Source of the DNA: Pseudomonas aylmerensis
Lineage (GTDB): Bacteria; Pseudomonadota; Gammaproteobacteria; Pseudomonadales; Pseudomonadaceae
DNA: 64,000 nucleotides
Direction: 5' to 3'
NCBI RefSeq assembly: GCF_001702265.1
Contig: NZ_MAUE01000008.1
Coordinates: 93,882 to 157,881, forward strand
The translations under genes and the position numbers were made by a program. Positions 17,608 through 28,224 of this stretch are shown piece after piece (positions within the stretch are counted from its first letter, which is position 1; each line of letters starts with the position of its first letter). The notes beneath the pieces are model-generated. The model was not told the origin of the DNA, did not search any database, and was given only the letters and a program-made list of their open reading frames with translations.

Positions 17608-18168
17608 ATGCCGTGGAAAAATTCCGATACGCGTTACAGCACCATGTCGATCGCGTTGCACTGGTTGATGGTGGTGCTGCTGGCGGTGGTCTACGCCTGC
17701 ATTGAGCTGCGCGGCCAGTTTCCCAAAGGCAGCGGCGCGCGGACGCTGATCGTCGAGATGCACTTCATGTTCGGCCTCACCGTGTTTGTGCTGGTGTGGC
17801 TACGCCTGTTTGCGCGCAGCCTGGGGGTGGCGCCGAAAATCGTGCCGGCGCCGCCGCAATGGCAAACCCTGCTTGCCACCCTGATGCATATGGCGCTGTA
17901 TGCCTTGATGATCGGTATGCCGATTGCCGGTTGGTTGATCGTCAGTGCCGAAGGCCATTCGGTGATGTTCTACGGCATCGAGTTGCCGCCGCTGATTGCC
18001 GAAAACAAAGGGTTGGCCAAGGAGATTGAAAGCTGGCACGTGCTGTTCGGCAAGATCGGCTACTGGCTGATCGGGCTGCATGCGCTGGCGGGGATCGCTC
18101 ATCATTACATCCTGCGTGACAACACGGCGTTGCGCATGATGCCCGGCAAGCGAGGGAGCATTCAGTAA
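17608..18168 (+). CDS. Cytochrome b561
   Basis: 186 aa from the ATG at 17608 with a GAGGAA site upstream. Four transmembrane helices. Candidate heme-ligand histidines occur in IALHWLMVV, VEMHFMFGL, ESWHVLFGKIG and LIGLHALAGIAHHY, the layout of bacterial di-heme b561 proteins. It probably moves electrons between quinol and a periplasmic acceptor or superoxide. Single gene. Confidence 0.9.
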   Translation: MPWKNSDTRYSTMSIALHWLMVVLLAVVYACIELRGQFPKGSGARTLIVEMHFMFGLTVFVLVWLRLFARSLGVAPKIVPAPPQWQTLLATLMHMALYALMIGMPIAGWLIVSAEGHSVMFYGIELPPLIAENKGLAKEIESWHVLFGKIGYWLIGLHALAGIAHHYILRDNTALRMMPGKRGSIQ

Positions 18169-18185
18169 CGCCATCGACTGCTGGA

Positions 18186-19100
18186 TCACACTCGCGGATG
18201 CCCTGAGCTCAACGATGGGAAACCCCGGCGGCCTTGCAAGCCGCCGGTGTGGACAAAGATCAGGCGCGTACCGCAGACGAAGCGGCGGGCTTCAATCTGC
18301 TGCTTCAGCGCCAGCAACGCCTTGCCGGTGTAGAGCGGCTCCAGCGGCAGGCCACAGGCGTGCTCGGTGGCGTCGATAAAGGCCAGCAACTCCGGATCAA
18401 CCTTGGCAAAGCCGCCCCGGCTGGCCTGCAGCAATTGATAACCGTGCTGCACCAGCGCCTGTACCTGCTGCGCCACCCCGTGGTCATCGGGCACCGCCAG
18501 CGCGCCATACACCGGATGCGCGCCCGCCTCCGCCAGCACCAGTCCCGCCAGCGTGGTACCAGTGCCCGCTGCCAGCCACCAGCCGTCATAATCCGCCCAG
18601 CCGATGTCGCTCAATTGCGCGCGCACCTGCTCCACCAGTACCGCACAGCCCAACGCCCCCGCCAAGCCACCGCCACCTTCGGGCACCGGGTGCAGGTGTG
18701 GATACTGCTCGCGCCACGGCCCCCAGAAATCCGGCGCATGCCGCGCGCGATAGCCGCCATAGCCCAGCCAGTGCAACTGCATGCCGAAGGCGTTGAGGTC
18801 GAGGACGGAGGGGGTGTCTTGCGCATGGCCACGCAGCAGGCCGACGGTGGCAAAGCCAAAGCGCTTGCCCGCCGCCGCCAGCGCATGCAGATGGTTGGAA
18901 TGCGCGCCACCCAGGCTGATGATCCCACTGGCGCCAGCAGCCCGACCTTGCGCGAGGTGCTCGGTGAGCTTGAACCACTTGTTGCCGCTGATCAGCGGGT
19001 CGATGCGGTCCAGGCGCAGCACGGCCAGCTCGACGCCGTCCAGCCAATCGAGCTGCACAGGTTCAAGCGGAGCGTAGGGAAGCCAATCGAAGGGGCCCAT
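18186..19100 (-). CDS. ACC deaminase / D-cysteine desulfhydrase family PLP enzyme
   Basis: 304 aa. The PLP lysine is in ISGNKWFKLTEHL and SLGGAHSNHLHALAAAGKRF is the family signature. GTGTTLAGLVLAEAG is the phosphate-binding loop. Members deaminate 1-aminocyclopropane-1-carboxylate or desulfhydrate D-cysteine; which reaction applies cannot be decided here, and in many Pseudomonas such orphan genes are D-cysteine desulfhydrases. It lies downstream of fadH but is separated by a terminator. Confidence 0.85.
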   Translation of the reverse strand: MGPFDWLPYAPLEPVQLDWLDGVELAVLRLDRIDPLISGNKWFKLTEHLAQGRAAGASGIISLGGAHSNHLHALAAAGKRFGFATVGLLRGHAQDTPSVLDLNAFGMQLHWLGYGGYRARHAPDFWGPWREQYPHLHPVPEGGGGLAGALGCAVLVEQVRAQLSDIGWADYDGWWLAAGTGTTLAGLVLAEAGAHPVYGALAVPDDHGVAQQVQALVQHGYQLLQASRGGFAKVDPELLAFIDATEHACGLPLEPLYTGKALLALKQQIEARRFVCGTRLIFVHTGGLQGRRGFPSLSSGHPRV

Positions 19101-19118
19101 CGTGGAGGGTCTGCATGC

Positions 19119-19150
19119 AAAAAGGGGCGGTAGTCTACCACCGCCCCTTT
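19119..19150 (-). terminator. Intrinsic terminator after fadH
   Basis: Stem AAAGGGGCGG / CCGCCCCTTT, followed on the minus strand by a run of T residues. It ends fadH and separates it from the deaminase gene. Confidence 0.8.
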
Positions 19151-19157
19151 CGTCGTC

Positions 19158-21257
<2,100 letters not shown>

Positions 21258-21409
21258 TTATGTCCCACAGACTAAGAGCCCGCCCGCCGGTGCTCAATGA
21301 CTGAAACTGACAAGTTATTGATCCAAATGCACAGTGCCCCTTGGCAAGCGGGTGCATGGGCCCTACCCTAGTCGGCGAACCCCGCACTCGGTCTGTTGTC
21401 TGTTGCCCC

Positions 21410-22540
21410 ATGCGTAAACTTCTAGCTTTTACCGTCACCATGGCCCTGGTTGCCGCCATCGCCGCGTATCTGGTCTGGACCCAGGAGCGCCCCGTGGCGC
21501 ATTACCTATCGGACCTGCGCATCACGCTCGCCGTCAATGAAGGCCTGCCTGCCGACCGCGGCAACTTGCTGGGCATCCAGCCTGAGCTGTTTCCCGCCGA
21601 CTACCAGAGCCTGGAACGCCTGCACCTGAAGCTCGCGGCCTACCTGCAAAAAGCCCGTGACCAGGGGCTGATCAACGACAAGACCATTGTGGTGCTGCCG
21701 GAACACATCGGCACGTGGCTGATGCTCACCGGCGAAAAGAACGAGGTGTACCAGGCCCTGCACGTGAAGGATGCGATGAACTGGCTGTCCGTCAGCAACC
21801 CCGTGCTGTTCCTGCGCGCCTGGATCAGCGCCACCGGCGACAGCCGCACCGACGACGCCTACCTGCGCATGAAGGCCAAGGGCATGGCACGCGACTATCA
21901 GTTGCTGTTCGGCGGCCTGGCCAAGGAATTTGGCGTGACCCTGGTGGCCGGCTCCATCACCCTGCCCAACCCCAGTGTCAGCCAGGGACAACTGCAAATC
22001 GGCTCGGGGGCGCTCTATAACGCCAGCGTGGTCTTCAATGCTGACGGCTTGCCGCTTGGCGATCCGCAGCGCCAGCTCTACCCGATCTACGATGAACGCG
22101 GTTTTATCCAACCGGGTGACGAAAACGTCGTCAGCGTGGTCGACACCCCGGCCGGCCGCCTCGGGGTGCTGGTCGGCAGTGACAGCTGGTACCCGGACAA
22201 CTACCGCAAGCTCAACGAGCAAGGCGCGCAACTGATCGCGGTGCCCGCCTTTGTGCTCGGCCGCGATACCTGGGATCGCCCATGGCGCGGCTTCAAAAGC
22301 GTGTCGACGCCGACCGAAATCAGCCTCAAGCCCGAAGAGCTCAGCGAAGGTGAGGCGTGGCGTCGCCTCACGCTGATCAGCCAGTCGCCCGTCAGCCACG
22401 CCACGGCCGGCATGAGCGTATTCCTGCGCGGGCAGTTCTGGGACCTGGGCACCGCCGGCCACAGCTTTCTCAGCAACAACGGGCAGATCAACGCCGACGG
22501 CGAGGCCCGTGGCGCACGCCTGTTGAATATCTGGCTGTGA
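21410..22540 (+). CDS. Membrane-anchored nitrilase-fold protein lacking catalytic Lys and Cys
   Basis: 376 aa from the ATG at 21410. One N-terminal transmembrane helix (MRKLLAFTVTMALVAAIAAY) then a carbon-nitrogen hydrolase domain. The catalytic Glu is kept (E98 in IVVLPEHIGTW). Where the family has YRKxH with the catalytic Lys, this protein has PQRQLYP (Gln222). Where it has GVxxCxDxxFPE with the nucleophilic Cys, it reads LGVLVGSDSWYPDNY (Gly256). So two of the three catalytic residues appear lost while the fold motifs remain. Its stop overlaps the start of an AraC-type regulator (GTGA). It may be a pseudoenzyme that binds a ligand at the membrane; the alignment was done by eye. Confidence 0.8.
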   Translation: MRKLLAFTVTMALVAAIAAYLVWTQERPVAHYLSDLRITLAVNEGLPADRGNLLGIQPELFPADYQSLERLHLKLAAYLQKARDQGLINDKTIVVLPEHIGTWLMLTGEKNEVYQALHVKDAMNWLSVSNPVLFLRAWISATGDSRTDDAYLRMKAKGMARDYQLLFGGLAKEFGVTLVAGSITLPNPSVSQGQLQIGSGALYNASVVFNADGLPLGDPQRQLYPIYDERGFIQPGDENVVSVVDTPAGRLGVLVGSDSWYPDNYRKLNEQGAQLIAVPAFVLGRDTWDRPWRGFKSVSTPTEISLKPEELSEGEAWRRLTLISQSPVSHATAGMSVFLRGQFWDLGTAGHSFLSNNGQINADGEARGARLLNIWL

Positions 22541-23571
22541 AACCGGTCCGGCTGGGGGATCTGTCGGTGGGCTTCGTGCACACCCTGGCAGACGCCATCC
22601 ACAGTCACGGCCTCGACCCCCAGCCGCTGCTGCTGCAATACGGCCTGGACCCGGCGCGTCTCGCCGAGGCCGGCGCACGCTTGTCGATTCCACGCTACAT
22701 GCGCCTGGGCCACGCGGCCATCCAGCTCACCGGCGACCCCGCCCTGGGCCTGCGCATGGGCCAGCTCAGCCGCCTGAGCCAGGCCGGGCTGGCCGGAGTC
22801 ACCGCCGCCCAGGCGCCCAACGTGCGCGAGGCCGCCCGCACGCTGACACGCTTCGAGGCGTTGTACGGCTCCAACTATCGCGGGCAATCGAGCTTTCACG
22901 AAGACGCCGAGGGCGCCTGGCTGCGCTTCTATTCCATCAGCCCGTACAACGCCTATAACCGCTTTGTGGTGGACTCGATCATCGCCGGCTGGCTGCACCA
23001 ATTGTCGGGCCTGGCCCAGCAACCGGTGCAGGCGCAAAAGGTCGAGATCGAATTCGAAGCGCCCGACTACAGCGAGCAATACAGCATGCTGGGCGACAGT
23101 CCGATCCAGTTTGGGGCCGAGGTCAATCAACTGCGCTTGAGCCAACCGACCCTGGCGCTGCGCAATCCACAGCACTGCCCGAGTACCTGGCAACTGTTGC
23201 TGCAATTGTGTGAACGCGAACTGGAGCAGTTGACCCGCACCCGCAGCCTGCGCGAGCGCATTACCCGTTTGCTCGGGCCGATGCTCAATGGCGGCCGGGA
23301 ACCCGACCTGGAAGAAGTGGCGGCACGCTTGAAGCTGCCAACCTGGACGCTGCGCCGCAAACTGGCCGAAGAAGGCACTCAGTTTCGCGCGATTCTCAAC
23401 GATACCCGTCGCGATTTGGCCATGACCTACATTCGCGATACGGAACTGGCATTCGGCGAAATCGCCTACTTGCTCGGCTTTGCCTCGGCCCAGGCGTTTC
23501 AACGCGCCTTCAGGCGGTGGAACAACCAGACCCCAGGGGAATTTCGCCGCAGTCAGCGGCATTCCGCCTGA
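22537..23571 (+). CDS. AraC-family regulator, translationally coupled to the nitrilase-like gene
   Basis: 344 aa from the GTG at 22537, which overlaps the upstream TGA (GTGA). The N-terminal part (about 1-230: VGFVHTLADAIHSHGLDPQP, ARLSIPRYMRLGHAAIQLTG, FYSISPYNAYNRFVVDSI) is the Arabinose_bd/OruR-type effector domain. The C-terminal part has two AraC helix-turn-helices (PDLEEVAARLKLPTWTLRRK, then ELAFGEIAYLLGFASAQAFQ). Upstream in-frame codons exist, but the protein similarity starts here. The regulator probably acts with the preceding protein; its effector is unknown. Confidence 0.85.
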   Translation: MKPVRLGDLSVGFVHTLADAIHSHGLDPQPLLLQYGLDPARLAEAGARLSIPRYMRLGHAAIQLTGDPALGLRMGQLSRLSQAGLAGVTAAQAPNVREAARTLTRFEALYGSNYRGQSSFHEDAEGAWLRFYSISPYNAYNRFVVDSIIAGWLHQLSGLAQQPVQAQKVEIEFEAPDYSEQYSMLGDSPIQFGAEVNQLRLSQPTLALRNPQHCPSTWQLLLQLCERELEQLTRTRSLRERITRLLGPMLNGGREPDLEEVAARLKLPTWTLRRKLAEEGTQFRAILNDTRRDLAMTYIRDTELAFGEIAYLLGFASAQAFQRAFRRWNNQTPGEFRRSQRHSA

Positions 23572-23579
23572 AGTCGGTC

Positions 23580-23666
23580 TTACAGCTCTGTTGCATCGTC
23601 TGCGGGTTCCAGCGGGTCCAACTCAATCGCGTGGTACTCGAGCAGTTCTTCCTGGTAATCGTCCAT
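23580..23666 (-). CDS. Small acidic peptide, 28 aa, unknown function
   Basis: An ORF shorter than usual gene-calling limits. ATG at 23666-23664 is preceded by AAGGAG about 6 bases upstream. The peptide is strongly acidic, opening MDDYQEELLEYHAIELDPLE and continuing PADDATEL, then TAA. The good ribosome site and compact acidic composition suggest a real gene. It is convergent with the AraC gene, which ends 8 bp away. No family recognised. Confidence 0.55.
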   Translation of the reverse strand: MDDYQEELLEYHAIELDPLEPADDATEL

Positions 23667-23829
23667 CGTGGACTCCTTGTTTGATTGAAAAGCGGCTGCA
23701 GATAAATGACCTGCACTGCCAGCCTAAAGTGCCGTGATGACGAAAAAAAGTCGATGCGATGACGTTCCTGCACGTGCAGATTAAACGTAGCAGCGTCGGG
23801 CTGATTTAGCACCTCGCTGTTGAGGTGCG

Positions 23830-23852
23830 ATTGCAATCATTGCAAATGCAAT
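23830..23852. promoter_or_regulatory. Overlapping TTGCAA-type inverted repeats before the E1-fragment gene
   Basis: TTGCAAT-C-ATTGCAA (23831-23845) and ATTGCA-AA-TGCAAT (23839-23852) are two overlapping perfect inverted repeats, about 50 bp before the start codon at 23901. The same half-site recurs before the AceE-like gene. Probable MarR-family operator. Confidence 0.6.
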
Positions 23853-23900
23853 CATATTTCCAGTAGGGTACGAGCCTCTGTTGCCAGGAGCCTTGCCCCC

Positions 23901-24908
23901 ATGCCCGCCTCTACCGCAAACGCCGCGCAGCTGTGCATCAACGCGCTGACCACGACCGAACATGCGCGCAGCTCACCGCTGTATGCCGTGATGACCATGG
24001 CCAACACCCTGGAATTGAGTCGCCAGGCCTGGGTGATCCGTGGCCAGTCGCGCTCCCGACGCGTCAGTAATTGGCCGAGTTGGTTCGCGCGCAACACCGG
24101 GGAAAAGCCGCTGTTGTACCTGCACAGCGCCATGTCATCGGCGCAGCTGAGTGCGCTGTCGGACGAGACCGCGCAGCGCGGTATCTTGTGCAACGACATC
24201 GAGAACCAGCCCTCGCCCTGGCCCCGGGGCGCGCAACCTTCGCTGCCGTTGTGGCTGGCCACCAACCCGCGCTGCACCCCATATGACCCGGCCTCGGGCG
24301 ACGAAGCGCGGGCGATTGTGCTGGCGGGTTTGCGCGCGTTGTACGTCGACGGCCAGCCGGGGTTCTATTACCTGGCCCTGCACGACCATGAAAGCGCGGT
24401 GCCGATGGCGGAGCAGGCGCGTGAGGATGCGCTCAAGGGCATGTACCCGATCCGGCGTGAAGGCGCGGATGTGCGTCTGCTCGGTGCGGGCCATGCATTG
24501 GAAGCGGTGGTGCAGGCGGCGCGCCTGCTGGAGCAGGACTGGAACATCAGCGCACAGCTCTGGAGTTGCCCCAGCTACACACGCCTGGCCCGCGAGGCAG
24601 CGGCCGCTGAACGCTGGAATCGTCTGCATCCGGGCGCGCCCAAACGCAGCTGTCACTTGCGTGACTGCCTGGCGGGAAGTCGCGCGCCGGTGGTTGCCGT
24701 CACCGGCTATCCGCAAGCGATTGTCGATCAGTTAAGGGCGCATGTGGATGCACGCTTCGTGGCGTTGGGCGCGGGGTCGGTGCAGGCGGAGGCGCCGAGT
24801 CAGTATTGGATCGTGGTATCGGCGCTCAGGGCGTTGGCGGATGAAGGGCGGATCGACGCGCTGCACGTACAGGCCGCGATGAATCGCTATGCATTGAAAT
24901 GCGCTTGA
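23901..24908 (+). CDS. Free-standing C-terminal fragment of a homodimeric E1 (AceE/MdeB-type)
   Basis: 335 aa from the ATG at 23901 (AGGAG upstream). Residues about 125-330 align by eye with the last 250 residues of the AceE-like protein at 25563: CTPYDPASGDEARAIV with VSYDPTFAYELAVII, DALKGMYPI with GILKGMYRL, VRLLGAGHALEAV with VQLMGSGSILREV, and ERWNRLHP with ERWNLLHP. The first 120 residues do not align obviously. The thiamine-diphosphate GDGEMD region and the catalytic His motifs are absent, so it cannot be an E1 enzyme alone. It may pair with the full E1 or be a regulatory or scaffolding piece. Confidence 0.8.
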   Translation: MPASTANAAQLCINALTTTEHARSSPLYAVMTMANTLELSRQAWVIRGQSRSRRVSNWPSWFARNTGEKPLLYLHSAMSSAQLSALSDETAQRGILCNDIENQPSPWPRGAQPSLPLWLATNPRCTPYDPASGDEARAIVLAGLRALYVDGQPGFYYLALHDHESAVPMAEQAREDALKGMYPIRREGADVRLLGAGHALEAVVQAARLLEQDWNISAQLWSCPSYTRLAREAAAAERWNRLHPGAPKRSCHLRDCLAGSRAPVVAVTGYPQAIVDQLRAHVDARFVALGAGSVQAEAPSQYWIVVSALRALADEGRIDALHVQAAMNRYALKCA

Positions 24909-24945
24909 CGGCAGGCCGGCACCTACACGGTTTCTTCGTGGGGCG

Positions 24946-25416
24946 TCAGGTTTTGCGGCGACTGCGGGTCTGGACGCCCGCGTCCATCGCCAGCCCGGCA
25001 GTGCGTTCCAGTGCGTCGGCGAAGGCCTGGCGCTGTTCCGGCTCGATCTGCGACAGGAATAACTCGTCCACCGTGCTTTCGTAGATCGTCCACATTTTTT
25101 TGCGCAGCACCCGGCCGGCGTCGGTGATCGAGGCAAACGCCGCGCGGCCATCACCGTCGGAGCGCGAACGCAGCACCAGGCCGTCCTTTTCCAGGCGGTC
25201 CACCAGGCGAGTGAGGTTGTAGCGCTCGATGGCCAGCACGTCGGCCAATTCGTGCATGCGGCGGGTACCGTCGGGGCCGCTTTCCAGGCCCCACAGCGCG
25301 TCGTACCAGGCATAGGGCGGCAAGTCGGCCGCGGCCAGGCGGCGCTCGATTTCACGGATGACCGTCCTGTGGGCCCTGACAAAACGGAACCAGACATCAG
25401 GCTCTTTCGACGACAT
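24946..25416 (-). CDS. MarR-family regulator
   Basis: 156 aa from the ATG at 25416. Winged helix with RRMHELADVLAIERYNLTRL, VDRLEKDGLVLR and the wing SDGDGRAAFASITDAG, the MarR pattern. It sits between the E1 fragment (convergent, 37-bp gap) and the AceE-like gene (divergent, 146 bp). Palindromes TTGCAATTGCAA near both flanking promoters suggest it controls all three genes. Ligand unknown; a 2-oxoacid or amino-acid breakdown product is a guess from context. Confidence 0.88.
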   Translation of the reverse strand: MSSKEPDVWFRFVRAHRTVIREIERRLAAADLPPYAWYDALWGLESGPDGTRRMHELADVLAIERYNLTRLVDRLEKDGLVLRSRSDGDGRAAFASITDAGRVLRKKMWTIYESTVDELFLSQIEPEQRQAFADALERTAGLAMDAGVQTRSRRKT

Positions 25417-25486
25417 GCAACACCATCCGAGGAATTTCAAGAAGGTTGCAATAGTAGCTCATCCCGCGCTAGATTCGGTCATGTAG

Positions 25487-25498
25487 TTGCAATTGCAA
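25487..25498. promoter_or_regulatory. Perfect palindrome TTGCAATTGCAA in the MarR / AceE-like intergenic region
   Basis: A 12-bp perfect palindrome, with a further half-site GGTTGCAATAG at 25445-25455. It shares the TTGCAAT half-site with the repeats before the E1-fragment gene. Proposed operator for the MarR protein. Confidence 0.6.
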
Positions 25499-25562
25499 TT
25501 ACTTTTGACGGCACTCCCACAAGGAGACCGACACTTGAAATCCGCCTACCCTGGAGCCTCCC

Positions 25563-28223
25563 ATGACCCCGAACAACGCAGTCCGCCGCGATGACGATCC
25601 ACAGGAAACCCGCGAGTGGCTGGAGTCCATCGAATCGGTGCTGTCCACCGAAGGCCGCCCGCGCGCCCACTACCTGATCGATCAATTGCTGGATTTCGAC
25701 GTGGCGCGGCATGGCGACTTCTACGGGCGCGTCACCACGCCCTACGTCAACACCATCCCGGTGGACCGCCAGTTGCCCTACCCCGGCAACCTCGCCATTG
25801 AGCGACGCACCAACGCGTTTATCCGCTGGAACGCTATGGCCATGGTGTTGCGTGCAGGCAAACACTCAGGTGTGGGTGGGCATATAGCAACCTATGCGTC
25901 AGCCGCCGTGCTGTACGACGTAGGCTTTGACCACTTCTTCCGTGGCCGTACCGACACCTTCGACGGCGACCTCGTGTATATCCAGGGCCATTCCTCACCG
26001 GGCATCTACGGGCGCGCTTACCTCGAAGGCCGTATCAGCGAAGCCCAGCTGGACAATTTCCGCCGCGAGGCCGGTGGCGACGGTATTTCGTCCTACCCTC
26101 ACCCGCGGCTGATGCCGGACTTCTGGCAATTCCCCACCGTGTCCATGGGCCTTGGGCCGATCACTTCGGCCTACCAGGCGCGCTTCATGCGCTACCTGGA
26201 ACTGCGCGGCCTCAAGCAGCACCAGGGCCGCAAGGTGTGGGCATTCCTCGGTGATGGCGAAATGGACCAACCGGAATCCCTGGCCGCCATCTCCCTGGCC
26301 GGTCGCGAGAAACTCGACAACCTGATCTTCGTGGTCAATTGCAACCTGCAGCGCCTCGACGGCCCCGTGCGTGGCAATGCCAAGGTGATCCAGGAGTTCG
26401 AAAGCCTGTACCGCGCCGCCGGCTGGAACGTGATCAAGGTGATCTGGGGCGGCGGCTGGGACGCGCTGCTGGAAAAAGACCAGAGCGGCCTGCTGCGCCA
26501 ACGCATGATGGAATGCGTGGACGGCGACTATCAGAACTACAAGTCGCAGAACGGTGCCTACGTGCGCGAACACTTCTTCGGCAAATACCCGGAGTTGCTC
26601 GCACTGGTTGCGGATATGTCCGACGACGAAATCTGGAAACTCTCACGCGGCGGCCATGACCCGGACAAGGTCTACAACGCTTATGCGGCAGCCGTTCGCC
26701 ACACGGGACGCCCGACGGTGATCCTGGCGAAAACCGTCAAGGGCTTCGGCATGGGCGAAGCCGGCGAAGGCCAGAACATCAACCACCAGCTGAAAAAAAT
26801 GGGCGCCGACGCCGTCAAGGCTTTCCGCGACCGTTTCGACCTGGAAGTGGCTGACGATCAACTCGACGCAATCCCCTACCTCAAGCCGGCCGCCGACAGC
26901 GAGGAAGCACGCTACTTCGCGGCACGGCGCCAGGCGTTGGGCGGCTACGTGCCAGCGCGGCACGCTGCGGTCCAAGCGTTGCAGATCCCCGAACTGAGCG
27001 CCTTCGCCACCCAGCTCAAGGACACCGGTGACCGCGCGATCTCGACCACCATGGCCTTCGTGCGCATCCTCGGCACCCTGCTCAAGGACCCGCACCTGGG
27101 CAAGCTGGTCGTGCCCATCGTGCCGGACGAGTCACGCACCTTTGGCATGGAAAGCCTGTTCCGCCAGATCGGCATCCACTCGGCCGTCGGCCAGCTCTAC
27201 ACCCCACAGGACGCCGGGCAACTGAGCTACTACAAGGAGAGCAAGGACGGACAGATCATGCAGGAAGGCCTGAATGAATCCGGCGCCATTTCCTCATGGA
27301 TCGCGGCGAGTACGTCCTACAGCAACCACGGCCTGATGACCGTGCCGTTCTATATTTTCTATTCGATGTTCGGCTTCCAGCGCGTCGGTGACCTGGCGTG
27401 GGCTGCCGGCGATGCACGGGCACGCGGCTTCCTGCTTGGCGCCACGGCCGGGCGCACCACGCTGATGGGTGAAGGCTTGCAGCATGACGATGGCCACAGC
27501 CACATCCTGTCCTCGGTGATTCCGTGCTGCGTGTCCTACGACCCGACCTTTGCCTACGAGCTGGCGGTGATTATTCGCGAAGGCATGCGGCGCATGTACG
27601 TCGAACAGGAGGACATTTACTACTACATCACCCTGCTCAACGAAAACTACCCGCACCCGGCGATGCCGGACGGAGTGGAAGACGGCATTCTAAAAGGCAT
27701 GTACCGCCTCAGCGGTGGCCCCAAAGCCCAGGTGCAACTGATGGGCAGTGGTTCGATCCTGCGCGAGGTCATCGCCGCCGCCGCCCTGCTCGCCGAGGAT
27801 TTCGGCGTGCAGAGCGCGGTGTGGAGCGTGACCAGCCTCACCGAATTGCGCCGTGACGGGCACGCGGTTGAACGCTGGAACCTGCTGCATCCGGACAGTG
27901 AGCCGCGCGTGAGTTACGTCGAGCAATGCCTGCAAGCGCACACGGGCCCCGTGGTGGTCGCAACGGACTACATGAAGCTGTTCGCCGATCAGATCCGCCC
28001 GTTCGTTCCCGCTCGACGCTTTGTCGCGCTGGGCACCGATGGCTTCGGACAATCGGACACCCGGGAAACGTTGCGCGCATTCTTCGAGGTGGACCGGCAC
28101 TTCATCGCGCTGGCGGCCCTCAAGGCGCTGGCGGATGACGGCGTGATCGGTCGGGACAAGGTCAGTGAAGCGATCAAACGCTACGGGATCAACGTCGACA
28201 AGGTCGATCCCGTAGCTATCTGA
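25563..28223 (+). CDS. AceE-like homodimeric 2-oxoacid dehydrogenase E1
   Basis: 886 aa, full length for AceE. N-terminal ETREWLESIESVLSTEG, RAHYLIDQLLDF and NTIPVDRQLPYPGNL match pyruvate dehydrogenase E1. The thiamine diphosphate motif is WAFLGDGEMDQPES followed by LIFVVNCNLQRLDGPV. Catalytic histidines are in KTVKGFGMGEAGEGQNINHQ and GLQHDDGHSHI. No E2 (lipoyl acyltransferase) or E3 gene is next to it, unlike the housekeeping aceEF operon, so it either borrows an E2 or has another role. P. putida MdeB, an E1 homologue linked to methionine gamma-lyase, is the nearest known type of orphan E1; no mdeA-like gene is seen here. Substrate unknown. Confidence 0.9.
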   Translation: MTPNNAVRRDDDPQETREWLESIESVLSTEGRPRAHYLIDQLLDFDVARHGDFYGRVTTPYVNTIPVDRQLPYPGNLAIERRTNAFIRWNAMAMVLRAGKHSGVGGHIATYASAAVLYDVGFDHFFRGRTDTFDGDLVYIQGHSSPGIYGRAYLEGRISEAQLDNFRREAGGDGISSYPHPRLMPDFWQFPTVSMGLGPITSAYQARFMRYLELRGLKQHQGRKVWAFLGDGEMDQPESLAAISLAGREKLDNLIFVVNCNLQRLDGPVRGNAKVIQEFESLYRAAGWNVIKVIWGGGWDALLEKDQSGLLRQRMMECVDGDYQNYKSQNGAYVREHFFGKYPELLALVADMSDDEIWKLSRGGHDPDKVYNAYAAAVRHTGRPTVILAKTVKGFGMGEAGEGQNINHQLKKMGADAVKAFRDRFDLEVADDQLDAIPYLKPAADSEEARYFAARRQALGGYVPARHAAVQALQIPELSAFATQLKDTGDRAISTTMAFVRILGTLLKDPHLGKLVVPIVPDESRTFGMESLFRQIGIHSAVGQLYTPQDAGQLSYYKESKDGQIMQEGLNESGAISSWIAASTSYSNHGLMTVPFYIFYSMFGFQRVGDLAWAAGDARARGFLLGATAGRTTLMGEGLQHDDGHSHILSSVIPCCVSYDPTFAYELAVIIREGMRRMYVEQEDIYYYITLLNENYPHPAMPDGVEDGILKGMYRLSGGPKAQVQLMGSGSILREVIAAAALLAEDFGVQSAVWSVTSLTELRRDGHAVERWNLLHPDSEPRVSYVEQCLQAHTGPVVVATDYMKLFADQIRPFVPARRFVALGTDGFGQSDTRETLRAFFEVDRHFIALAALKALADDGVIGRDKVSEAIKRYGINVDKVDPVAI

Positions 28224-28224
28224 G

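Noticed and set aside
23901..24908. E1 fragment as a simple pseudogene of the neighbouring E1
   Set aside because: Intact frame, good ribosome site, its own palindromic upstream region, an unrelated N-terminal 120 residues and strong divergence from the E1 argue against recent decay.
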